Source of the DNA: a bacterium
Lineage (GTDB): Bacteria; JAMORN01
Assembly: GCA_027063545.1 (NCBI GenBank)
Contig: JAMORN010000176.1
Coordinates: 1 to 5,681 of the forward strand
Length of the DNA: 5,681 nt
Direction of reading: 5' to 3'
Shown here: piece by piece, positions 1 to 5,681 of the stretch
Position numbering within the stretch: position 1 is the first letter of the stretch
Layout: each line of letters starts with the position of its first letter
The notes under the pieces: model-generated
The model's input: the letters and a program-made list of their open reading frames with translations, nothing else
Databases searched by the model: none
What the model was told of the DNA's origin: nothing
Position numbers and translations under genes: made by a program

Positions 1-80
1 ATTTATCAGGGTTACCATCTCAGAAAAAAAGAGCCTCTGCATCAAGTCCTACTGAAGGATTATTAAAATTTTTAGAATAG
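1..80 (+). CDS. thiG: Thiazole synthase ThiG, C-terminal tail (5' part off the window)
   Basis: The frame beginning at position 3 is open from the left edge to a TAG at 78-80 and encodes the last 25 residues of a protein. It contains R-A-S-A-S-S-P-T-E-G, which matches the Ser-rich Ala-Ser-Ser-Pro-(Thr/Leu)-Glu-Gly segment found near the C-terminus of ThiG proteins, preceded by Leu-Ser-Gly as expected. ThiG is the cytosolic TIM-barrel enzyme that condenses deoxyxylulose 5-phosphate, dehydroglycine and the ThiS thiocarboxylate into thiazole phosphate. None of the catalytic barrel is visible, so the call rests on this tail and on thiH and thiS directly downstream. The stop lies 7 nt before the thiH ATG and overlaps the thiH ribosome binding site, which points to an operon. 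A TPP riboswitch, if there is one, would lie upstream of this window. Confidence 0.85.
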   Translation, partial: LSGLPSQKKRASASSPTEGLLKFLE

Positions 81-84
81 GTGA
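79..84 (+). promoter_or_regulatory. Ribosome binding site of thiH
   Basis: AGGTGA lies 3 nt before the ATG at 88 and overlaps the thiG stop codon (TAG, 78-80). It matches the 3' half of the AGGAGGTGA consensus, so the short gap is normal. The in-frame codon at 82-84 is TGA, so no earlier thiH start is possible and ATG 88 is fixed. Confidence 0.7.
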
Positions 85-87
85 AGT

Positions 88-1236
88 ATGTTTGTAGATA
101 GAATCTCTTCTTTAAAAAATCAGGAAAAAGAGTTTTTGGAAATAAATAAAAAGGCAACACAAAAAGAATTAGATGAGGTTATTTTAAAAATAGAGTCAAA
201 TGAAAAGTTAGATTGGCGCGATTTAGCGGTTTTATTATCTGAGGTTAGTTTAAAAAAAGAGAATTTAGGTTATTTAGTCCAACTTGCTTATAATAAAACT
301 ATAGAAAGATTTGGAAAGGTAATAAAATTTTATGTTCCGCTTTATTTATCAAATTATTGTATTAATAGTTGTTTATATTGTTCTTTTGCTGCTGTTAATA
401 AAATAAATAGAAAAGTATTAACAATTGAAGAAGCTAAATTAGAACTGGAAGCAATAAAGAAAATGGGATTTAAACATATTCTTTTGGTTGCAGGAGAAGA
501 TCCAACAAATATAAATGTAAATTATCTTTCTGAGATAATAAGTGTTGCAAAAAATGAATTGGGAATAGCTTCTGTTTCTATAGAAGTTTCTCCTTTTGAA
601 GAAAATGAATATAAAAAGCTTGTAAAATCAGGACTTGATGGTTTAACATTATATCAAGAAACTTATCACAAAGATACTTATTTAGAGGTGCATAGAGGAA
701 GAAAAAGAAATTATGAAAAAAGACTTATTTATCCAGAGTATGCTGCTAAAGCAGGTATAAGGAAATTTAATTTTGGGGTATTGTTGGGGCTTTATGATCA
801 TATTATAGAGAGTTTTTATTTATATCATCATGTGAAATATTTTGAGAAAAATTATTGGCAAGTTCATTTGGGAGTAAATTTCCCACGGATTAGGCCTATG
901 TATGGAGGTTTTAAACCAAAATATCCAGTATCTGATAAGGAATTGGTTAGAATGATTGTAGCTTTTAGATTAATGTTTGAAGATATAGATTTAGTTTTAT
1001 CAACGCGAGAAAGTGCAGAGTTTAGAGATTTTATGCTTGGTATTGGAATAACTCAAATTTCAGCAGGAAGTAAAACTTATGTAGGAGGATACTTTAAAAA
1101 TTATGCAAAGGTGGAAGAGGATATTGGGCAATTTGAAATAGCAGATACTAGAACTGTTAAAGAAGTAGAAAATGCTGTGAAAAATAAAGGTTTTGAGGTT
1201 GTATGGAAGGATTGGCAGGAGGTGATGTTTGGTTAA
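88..1236 (+). CDS. thiH: ThiH, radical SAM tyrosine lyase (2-iminoacetate synthase)
   Basis: ThiH cleaves tyrosine with a 5'-deoxyadenosyl radical to give dehydroglycine (2-iminoacetate) and p-cresol, and passes dehydroglycine to ThiG for thiazole formation. It is the oxygen-sensitive alternative to the glycine oxidase ThiO. The 382 residues match the usual family length of about 370-380. The radical-SAM cluster motif is C91-x3-C95-x2-C98 within PLYLSNYCINSCLYC. Other ThiH hallmarks are the VAGED segment near 134-138, YQETYH at 189-194, NFPRIRP at 264-270 and STRES at 305-309. The tail contains GSKTYVGGY (327-335) and ends with VWKDW (372-376), as ThiH proteins do. The related hydrogenase maturase HydG is longer and has an extra C-terminal cysteine cluster, which is absent here. 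One small oddity is that the residue after the third cluster cysteine is Ser99, where most relatives I recall have Gly. The gene overlaps thiS by 8 nt. Confidence 0.96.
   Translation: MFVDRISSLKNQEKEFLEINKKATQKELDEVILKIESNEKLDWRDLAVLLSEVSLKKENLGYLVQLAYNKTIERFGKVIKFYVPLYLSNYCINSCLYCSFAAVNKINRKVLTIEEAKLELEAIKKMGFKHILLVAGEDPTNINVNYLSEIISVAKNELGIASVSIEVSPFEENEYKKLVKSGLDGLTLYQETYHKDTYLEVHRGRKRNYEKRLIYPEYAAKAGIRKFNFGVLLGLYDHIIESFYLYHHVKYFEKNYWQVHLGVNFPRIRPMYGGFKPKYPVSDKELVRMIVAFRLMFEDIDLVLSTRESAEFRDFMLGIGITQISAGSKTYVGGYFKNYAKVEEDIGQFEIADTRTVKEVENAVKNKGFEVVWKDWQEVMFG
1217..1225 (+). promoter_or_regulatory. Strong Shine-Dalgarno that fixes the thiS TTG start
   Basis: AGGAGGTGA is a full-consensus ribosome binding site inside the 3' end of thiH. 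From the AGGAGG core it is 6 nt to the TTG at 1229 but 15 nt to the next in-frame candidate, GTG at 1238. The spacing therefore selects TTG as the thiS start. Confidence 0.8.
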
Positions 1237-1441
1237 AGTGATTGTTAATGATAATGAATTTTATATAGAAAAGAAAACAAATTTATATGATTTTTTAAAG
1301 GAAAAAGGTTATATTAAAGAAGAGAGTAAATGGGTTGTTATTGTTGTAAATGGAGAACCAAAAAGTATAGAAGAGATAAAAAACTTAAATATAGAGAATA
1401 ATTTAAAAATAGAATTAGCAAATATAGTAGGTGGTGGTTAG
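1229..1441 (+). CDS. thiS: ThiS sulfur-carrier protein (TTG start)
   Basis: ThiS is a small ubiquitin-fold protein whose C-terminal glycine is adenylated by ThiF and converted to a thiocarboxylate, which donates sulfur to ThiG during thiazole synthesis. The 70-residue product has the expected length (about 65-70). It shows a ThiS/MoaD-like pattern: an N-terminal beta strand (VKVIVND), a central hydrophobic strand ending in VVNGEP (39-44), and a terminal V-G-G-G with the essential Gly69-Gly70 at the very end. Many Firmicutes-type ThiS proteins also end in VGGG. Translation begins at a rare TTG with an excellent Shine-Dalgarno, overlapping the thiH end by 8 nt, so coupling to thiH translation is likely. 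MoaD is an alternative for an isolated carrier, but the thiG-thiH context makes ThiS much more likely. ThiF is not in this window. The stop is TAG. Confidence 0.93.
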   Translation: MVKVIVNDNEFYIEKKTNLYDFLKEKGYIKEESKWVVIVVNGEPKSIEEIKNLNIENNLKIELANIVGGG

Positions 1442-1444
1442 AAA

Positions 1445-1451
1445 AAGGAGG
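1445..1451 (+). promoter_or_regulatory. Ribosome binding site of yebC
   Basis: AAGGAGG lies 8 nt before the ATG at 1460, within the 18-nt gap after thiS. It is the strongest independent initiation signal in the yebC-ruvCAB block, and the two following junctions (ruvC, ruvA) have weaker or no comparable signal. Confidence 0.8.
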
Positions 1452-1459
1452 TATTAGTT

Positions 1460-2185
1460 ATGTCTGGACATAATAAATGGAGTAGTATAAAACACAAAAA
1501 AGCAAGAATGGATGCTCAAAGGAGTAAGATTTTTTCTAAGTTAATAAGAGAAATAACAGTTGCTGCAAAACTTGGAGGTCCTGATCCAGAATCAAATCCA
1601 AGACTTAGACAAGCAATAGCGAATGCAAGAGCCAATAATATGCCCAAAGAAAATATTGAAAATGCCATAAAAAAAGGTACAGGAGAACTTCCGGGTGTTA
1701 GTTATGAAGAAATTTCACTAGAAGGCTATGGCCCTGGTGGAATTGCTATAATGATAGATGCTTTAACAGATAATAGAAATAGAACAGTTGCAGAGATTAG
1801 AAGTATTTTTAATAAAAATGGTGGAAATTTAGCAGAAAAAGGTGCTGTTGCTTGGATGTTTGAAACAATAGGTCAAATTTTAGTTGAAAAATCAAGGGTT
1901 GATGAAGATTCTTTAATGGAAGCAGCAATAGAGGCAGGTGCTGAAGATGTTATTACTGATGATGAGGAGTTTTATATTATAAAGACAGCAAAAGAAGATT
2001 TAATGAATGTAGTTGATGGTTTAGAAAAGGCAGGTATTCCAATAAAGTCTTATGAGATAACAAAGGTAGCACAAACACCTGTAAAACTTTCAGGTGATCA
2101 GGCTGAGAAAGCAATGAAATTATTAGAATTATTAGATGATCATGATGATGTTCAAAAGGTTTATACAAATTTTGATATAGAATAA
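1460..2185 (+). CDS. yebC: YebC/TACO1-family protein (translation factor, formerly annotated as transcriptional regulator)
   Basis: The 241 residues match the family length (about 240-250) and carry its signatures: the N-terminal [19 protein letters not shown] helix domain with FSKLIREI following (residues 3-32), NPRLRQAI (46-53), NNMPKENI (59-66), EGYGPGG (88-94), [12 protein letters not shown] (103-114) and [14 protein letters not shown] (121-134). These cover the three-domain YebC fold, with a basic N-terminal domain and an acidic C-terminal part. Family members were first described as DNA-binding regulators (PmpR). Later work on mitochondrial TACO1 and bacterial homologues points to the ribosome and relief of stalling at proline-rich stretches. 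The frequent position of yebC just before ruvC is well known, and its reason is unclear. Here the stop TAA overlaps the ruvC ATG by one base, consistent with translational coupling. Confidence 0.96.
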   Translation: MSGHNKWSSIKHKKARMDAQRSKIFSKLIREITVAAKLGGPDPESNPRLRQAIANARANNMPKENIENAIKKGTGELPGVSYEEISLEGYGPGGIAIMIDALTDNRNRTVAEIRSIFNKNGGNLAEKGAVAWMFETIGQILVEKSRVDEDSLMEAAIEAGAEDVITDDEEFYIIKTAKEDLMNVVDGLEKAGIPIKSYEITKVAQTPVKLSGDQAEKAMKLLELLDDHDDVQKVYTNFDIE

Positions 2186-2661
2186 TGATAGTTTTAGGAG
2201 TAGATCCAGGAATAAATAATACAGGTTATGGTATAATAAAATATGATAGTAAAAAGAATTTACTAGAAACAGTGGATTATGGAGTTATTTCACCAAAAAG
2301 AAACTGGACTACTCCTAAAAAACTATCTTTTATATATGATTCTATTCTCAATAAAATAGATGAATTTAATGTAGATGTATTAAGTTTAGAAAAAAGTTTT
2401 TATGGCAAAAATGTTCAAGTAATAATAACTATGTCTCAGGCAAGGGCTATTGTTATTTTAGCGGGTTATAAAAAGGGTTTAGATATTTTTGAATACTCTC
2501 CTAAAGAGGTAAAAAAGGTTATTACAAGTTATGGAGGTGCTTTAAAATCTCAGGTTAGATATATGGTTGATACCACTTTAAATATAGATACATCAAAAGA
2601 GAAGTATGATGTTAGTGATGCCTTGGCTATAGCATTGTGTCATGTTTATAGAGAGGGTTAA
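2185..2661 (+). CDS. ruvC: RuvC Holliday junction endonuclease
   Basis: RuvC is a dimeric, Mg-dependent nuclease of the RNase H fold that cuts four-way junctions by paired nicks after RuvAB branch migration. The 158 residues are a normal length. All four catalytic carboxylates are identifiable: Asp7 in LGVDPG, Glu69 in LSLEKSFYGKN, and Asp142 and Asp145 in DVSDALAIALCH. The conserved MSQARA segment (83-88) and a basic region around KSQVRYMV (121-128) are also present, so the enzyme looks intact. The ATG overlaps the yebC stop (TAATG), and no purine-rich ribosome binding site precedes it at a useful distance. Initiation therefore probably depends on ribosomes finishing yebC. The gene ends 3 nt before ruvA, in the same frame. 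Confidence 0.97.
   Translation: MIVLGVDPGINNTGYGIIKYDSKKNLLETVDYGVISPKRNWTTPKKLSFIYDSILNKIDEFNVDVLSLEKSFYGKNVQVIITMSQARAIVILAGYKKGLDIFEYSPKEVKKVITSYGGALKSQVRYMVDTTLNIDTSKEKYDVSDALAIALCHVYREG
2652..2657 (+). promoter_or_regulatory. Probable ribosome binding site of ruvA
   Basis: AGAGGG, within the last codons of ruvC, lies 7 nt before the ruvA ATG at 2665. It is a moderate match to the consensus and supports that start. Confidence 0.55.
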
Positions 2662-2664
2662 GGG

Positions 2665-3258
2665 ATGTATAGTTTTATAAGAGGAAGACTTTTTAGTAAA
2701 AAACCCACAAATATTATTGTGGATGTATCTGGTATAGGTTTTGAGATTTTTATTCCAACAAGGGTTTTTGAGATTCTCCCTAAAGAAGGTGAAGAGGTTT
2801 TTTTATACACTTATTATTATGTAAAAGAGGATATTCATAGACTTTATGGATTTTTAATAGCAGAGGATAGAGATTTTTTTAAATTACTTATTTCTATTAG
2901 TGGAATAGGTCCTTCTCAGGCTTTAAATATATTATCATCAATTGATAGTATTAGTTTTATTGAGTATATTAAGGAAAAAAGCGTTGAAAAATTAGTAAAA
3001 ATTCCTGGAATAGGGAAGAAAAAGGCAGAAAAGATTATATTTGAACTTAATTCTAAAATAAAGGATTTAGAATCTATTTATGAAGAGATTGATTCGGTTG
3101 AAAAAGAGAAGAAAGAAGATTTAATTTTAGCATTAAGTAATTTAGGTTATCAGAAAGGAGAAATAAATAAGGTATTGAAAATATTGGAAGATGATATTAT
3201 AATAATGCCAATTGAGGAGTTAGTAAAAAAGGCATTAAATTTATTACTTGAATTATAA
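2665..3258 (+). CDS. ruvA: RuvA Holliday junction-binding subunit
   Basis: RuvA forms tetramers that clamp and flatten the four-way junction and load two RuvB hexamers. The 197 residues (usual about 190-205) show the three domains. An OB-fold covers roughly residues 1-64 and includes the acidic-pin pair Glu55-Asp56 in VKEDIHRLYGF, which separates the DNA strands at the junction centre. Two helix-hairpin-helix motifs follow, SGIGPSQAL (79-87) and IPGIGKKKAEKI (113-124), which contact the phosphate backbone. After a charged linker (about 131-150), the C-terminal helical domain (LILALSNLGYQKGEINKVL, 153-171) binds RuvB. Glycines of both HhH loops are intact. The gene sits 3 nt after ruvC and 3 nt before ruvB, in the same reading frame as both, which is an unusual coincidence discussed in the findings. 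Confidence 0.97.
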   Translation: MYSFIRGRLFSKKPTNIIVDVSGIGFEIFIPTRVFEILPKEGEEVFLYTYYYVKEDIHRLYGFLIAEDRDFFKLLISISGIGPSQALNILSSIDSISFIEYIKEKSVEKLVKIPGIGKKKAEKIIFELNSKIKDLESIYEEIDSVEKEKKEDLILALSNLGYQKGEINKVLKILEDDIIIMPIEELVKKALNLLLEL

Positions 3259-3261
3259 AAT

Positions 3262-4284
3262 ATGAAGGATTTTATAAATAATCCGAGACATATTGATGAG
3301 GACTCCATTGTTGAAGAAACTTTAAGGCCGAAGAAATTAGATGATTTTATTGGCCAAGAAAGTTTAAAACTTAATTTATCTTATGCAATAAAATCAGCAA
3401 AAGAAAGAAGTAAATCTATAGATCATATTATATTATATGGACCTCCAGGGCTTGGTAAAACAACTCTTGCTGAGATTATAGCAAACGAAATGGGTGTTAA
3501 TTTTATTTCAACAAGTGGACCTGCTTTAACAAAACCCGGAGATATAGTTGGAATATTAACACGTCTAAAATCAAGAGATGTGTTTTTTATAGATGAGATT
3601 CATAGGCTCTCTAAGACAATAGAGGAGTACTTATATCCTGCAATGGAGGATTTTAAGGTTGATTTAATTTTAGATACAGGCCCAAATGCAAGAACAATGA
3701 AGATTAAAATAGAGGAATTTACTTTAATTGGAGCCACTACGATTGCAGGAAAGATTTCTCAGCCTTTAAGAGATAGGTTTGGTATTGTTTTGAAGGTTGA
3801 TTATTATAATGAGGAGGAGTTAAAAAGAATCATTTTAAGAAGTGCTAAGATTTTAGAGATAGGGATAACAGAGAAGGCTGCTCTTTCTTTAGCAAGAAGG
3901 TCAAGAGGAACCCCAAGAATAGCAAATAGACTTCTTAAAAGGACAAGAGATGTTGCTATTGTTGATAAAAAGGATTTTATAGATGAAGAGGTTGTAAATA
4001 AGACATTAAAGATTATTAATATAGATAAATATGGGCTTGATGAGACTGATAGAAAAATTTTAGAGGTAATAATTAAGAATTTCTCTGGAGGGCCTGTAGG
4101 AGTAAAGAATATTGCTATAGGTATTGGCGAGGATCCTCAAACAATAGAAGAAGTTTATGAACCGTTTTTAATTCAAAAGGGTTTTATAAAAAGAACGCCA
4201 AGGGGAAGAGTTGCAACTAAAAAGGCTTATGATGTTTTAGGTATAAAAAATTATGATGATTCAGAGGATTTAAGTCTGTTTTAA
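3262..4284 (+). CDS. ruvB: RuvB branch-migration AAA+ ATPase
   Basis: RuvB is the hexameric motor that pulls DNA through the RuvA-bound junction. The 340 residues have the normal length and full motif set: LRPKKLDDFIGQ near the N-terminus (21-32), Walker A GPPGLGKT (60-67), Walker B FFIDE (108-112), sensor 1 GATT (157-160), the arginine-finger segment LRDRFG (169-174), sensor 2 in GTPRIANRLL (216-225), and a C-terminal winged helix with FLIQKGFIKRTPRGR (302-316). The enzyme therefore looks fully functional. No Shine-Dalgarno is visible before the ATG. The start lies one codon after the ruvA stop, so re-initiation by ribosomes ending ruvA is the likely route. The stop at 4282-4284 is one base from the stop of the converging regulator gene, leaving no room for a dedicated terminator outside coding sequence. 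Confidence 0.98.
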   Translation: MKDFINNPRHIDEDSIVEETLRPKKLDDFIGQESLKLNLSYAIKSAKERSKSIDHIILYGPPGLGKTTLAEIIANEMGVNFISTSGPALTKPGDIVGILTRLKSRDVFFIDEIHRLSKTIEEYLYPAMEDFKVDLILDTGPNARTMKIKIEEFTLIGATTIAGKISQPLRDRFGIVLKVDYYNEEELKRIILRSAKILEIGITEKAALSLARRSRGTPRIANRLLKRTRDVAIVDKKDFIDEEVVNKTLKIINIDKYGLDETDRKILEVIIKNFSGGPVGVKNIAIGIGEDPQTIEEVYEPFLIQKGFIKRTPRGRVATKKAYDVLGIKNYDDSEDLSLF

Positions 4285-4285
4285 T

Positions 4286-5681
4286 CTAATCCCTAAATTC
4301 ATTAGCATCAATTCCAAGACGTTGCATTATTCTAATAAATGATTTTCTCTCAGTTTTTAAAGCGCGGGCTGCTTTTGATATATTTCCATGATAGAGTTTT
4401 AAGTATTTTATAATAGCCTCACGCATTGTATTATCCCTAATTTCACTTAAAGATAACTCTTTTTCTTTAGATTCTTTTTCGATTAGAGTTTCTGATATTA
4501 AAATATCTTCAGGCTTTATAGTATTAGACTCACTTAATACCAAAGCCTTTTTAATTACCATTTCAAGTTCTCTCACATTACCCGGCCAAGAATAGTTTAG
4601 AAGTTTTTGTTTTGCTTTTTCAGAAAGTTTCTTAGAAGGAAGTTTAAACTCTTTTGAATATTTTTCTATAAAATATTCAGATAAAAGTATTATATCCTCA
4701 GGTCTATCTTTTAAAGGAGGTAAATTAATTTTAAAACCATTTATTCTATAATATAAATCTTCTCTGAATTTTCCTTGCTTAATTTCTTCTTCTAAATTTC
4801 TATTTGTTGCTGATATTATTCTAACATCAATAGGAATCTCTTGAGTTGCTCCAAGAGGTAGGATTTTCCCTTCTTGTAATACTCTTAAAAGTTTTACCTG
4901 CATATAAAGAGGAAGTTCTCCTATTTCATCTAAAAATAGTGTGCCTCCATTTGCCATTTCAAAAAGTCCTTTTTTATCTTTATCAGCACCAGTAAAGGCA
5001 CCTTTTTTATATCCAAAAAGCTCACTTTCAAGTAGATTTTCTGGTATTGCTCCACAATTTACAGCTACAAAGGGTTTATCTTTTCTTAGAGATTTATAAT
5101 GAATAAATTTTGCAATTTTTTCTTTACCTGATCCTGTTGGGCCGGTAATTAACACAGGAATATCAATTTTTGCTATTTTTTCTGCGGTTTTTATAATCTC
5201 TTCCATTTTTTTATCCGCATATATTAACTCTGCTTCTTTTGTTTCCTTTTCCATTAGAGATTTTAGTTTCTTTTCTTTTTCAATATTTTCATATGAAAGT
5301 TTAAGTAGAATTTCAAATATAGGTTTAAAACTTTCAAGTAGATATCTATCATTTTCAGTAAATAACCCTTTGTCCTTTCTTTTGTCAATATATATGTAAG
5401 CATTGTTGATTTTATCAATATTTATATCCAGTTTCGAGCATATTATAGATGATATTTCATTTATATAAATAGACTCAGAATAATTTTTATCTGATTCAAT
5501 ACTTTTCATAAGAATTGTTTTACTAAGTTTTTTTGCTTCAGAAAGCACACTTTGAGAAAAGTCTTTATTTTTTAAATTTTCAGGAAATGTATATAAATTT
5601 TTAAATTTATTATTTTCCTCAATTACAATTCTAACAGCAGAAGCATCAAATAGTTTATATATAAATTTTAATAAATCTAAC
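4286..5681 (-). CDS. Sigma-54-dependent enhancer-binding activator, GAF-AAA+-Fis (5' end off the window)
   Basis: This protein would activate sigma-54 RNA polymerase at a distance by ATP hydrolysis. The frame is open from the right edge to TAG at 4286-4288, giving 464 visible residues with the N-terminus missing. Counting from the first complete codon at the edge (5680), residues 1 to about 130 look like a GAF sensor domain, with DASAVRI, FSQSVL and later [14 protein letters not shown], and run into a charged helix. The AAA+ domain has Walker A GPTGSGKE (180-187), the sigma-54 contact loop GAFTGA (227-232), Walker [11 protein letters not shown] (247-256), arginine-finger region [10 protein letters not shown] (305-314) and WPGNVREL (365-372). 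A Fis-type helix-turn-helix ends the protein ([18 protein letters not shown], about 431-448). A GTG at 5546-5548 is internal: it has no ribosome binding site and would cut the GAF domain. No receiver domain is visible. The ligand and targets are unknown. Confidence 0.93.
   Translation of the reverse strand, partial: LDLLKFIYKLFDASAVRIVIEENNKFKNLYTFPENLKNKDFSQSVLSEAKKLSKTILMKSIESDKNYSESIYINEISSIICSKLDINIDKINNAYIYIDKRKDKGLFTENDRYLLESFKPIFEILLKLSYENIEKEKKLKSLMEKETKEAELIYADKKMEEIIKTAEKIAKIDIPVLITGPTGSGKEKIAKFIHYKSLRKDKPFVAVNCGAIPENLLESELFGYKKGAFTGADKDKKGLFEMANGGTLFLDEIGELPLYMQVKLLRVLQEGKILPLGATQEIPIDVRIISATNRNLEEEIKQGKFREDLYYRINGFKINLPPLKDRPEDIILLSEYFIEKYSKEFKLPSKKLSEKAKQKLLNYSWPGNVRELEMVIKKALVLSESNTIKPEDILISETLIEKESKEKELSLSEIRDNTMREAIIKYLKLYHGNISKAARALKTERKSFIRIMQRLGIDANEFRD

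Noticed and set aside
209-226. Possible sigma-54 -24/-12 element (TGGCGCGATTTAGC)
   Set aside because: The GG-to-GC spacing is 9 rather than the required 10 nt and the site lies inside thiH. Other TGGC occurrences on both strands also lacked a properly spaced GC, so I found no target site for the activator in this window.
88-1236. HydG (FeFe-hydrogenase maturase) as an alternative identity for the ThiH gene
   Set aside because: HydG is about 90 residues longer with a C-terminal cysteine cluster that is missing here, and the C-terminal VWKDW and the thiG/thiS neighbours fit ThiH.
1344-1371. Possible sigma-70 promoter inside thiS (TTGTAA, 16-nt spacer, TATAGA) that could drive yebC
   Set aside because: The match is weak, the spacer is short, and near-matches are expected by chance in such AT-rich coding sequence. 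It was not strong enough to list as a feature.
2130-2155. Short GAT-rich repeat near the end of yebC (GATGATCATGATGATG)
   Set aside because: It simply encodes the acidic run Asp-Asp-His-Asp-Asp of the YebC C-terminal domain and is not a separate repeat element.
1977-2168. A 63-codon open frame on the - strand inside yebC
   Set aside because: It is antisense to a fully conserved part of yebC, has a low-complexity Leu/His-rich product, and matches no family I recognise. It is a shadow of the Asp/Glu-rich coding strand.
5583-5618. Imperfect palindrome: an 8-bp ATAAATTT/AAATTTAT stem with outer GGAAA/TTTCC arms
   Set aside because: It lies inside the GAF coding region of the regulator, is almost entirely A/T with an asymmetric internal bulge, and such palindromes arise often by chance at this base composition. 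No T-tract or operator context supports a function.

Overview
The window is a compact, very AT-rich stretch of bacterial chromosome (roughly 30% G+C by eye). Codons ending in A or T dominate and Arg is mostly AGA/AGG. I found no phage, IS, CRISPR, RNA-gene or accessory-island signature. The radical-SAM thiazole synthase ThiH, rather than an oxygen-using glycine oxidase, suggests an anaerobic or microaerophilic lifestyle, and the enhancer-binding protein implies a sigma-54 system. I cannot name the phylum with confidence.

Layout. On the + strand, a tail of thiG (1-80) is followed by thiH (88-1236) and thiS (1229-1441). These are three parts of the machinery that builds the thiazole half of thiamine. 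Eighteen bases later comes yebC (1460-2185), then ruvC (2185-2661), ruvA (2665-3258) and ruvB (3262-4284), the Holliday-junction branch-migration and resolution set. All junctions are tiny or overlapping (7 nt, -8, 18, -1, 3 and 3 nt). No terminator hairpin or convincing promoter separates the thiamine block from the yebC-ruvCAB block, so the whole + strand run reads as one potential transcript whose promoter lies left of the window.

On the - strand, a GAF-AAA+-Fis sigma-54-dependent activator converges on ruvB with one base between the two stop codons. Its frame is open through the right edge of the window, so the gene is incomplete here. The GTG at 5548, where an ATG/GTG/TTG-based caller would start it, lies inside the GAF domain and is not a credible start.

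How the genes work together. ThiS carries sulfur as a C-terminal thiocarboxylate. ThiH makes dehydroglycine from tyrosine. ThiG joins these with deoxyxylulose 5-phosphate to form the thiazole phosphate. RuvA holds the four-way junction, RuvB drives branch migration by ATP hydrolysis and RuvC cuts the junction. YebC is a conserved companion of ruvCAB in many bacteria and is probably a translation factor rather than a DNA-repair enzyme.

All the genes belong to known families and no plainly new system is present. The points worth a second look are organisational: ruvC, ruvA and ruvB in one reading frame separated only by a stop plus one codon; the thiamine-to-recombination transcript; the one-base convergent junction; and the mis-startable regulator.
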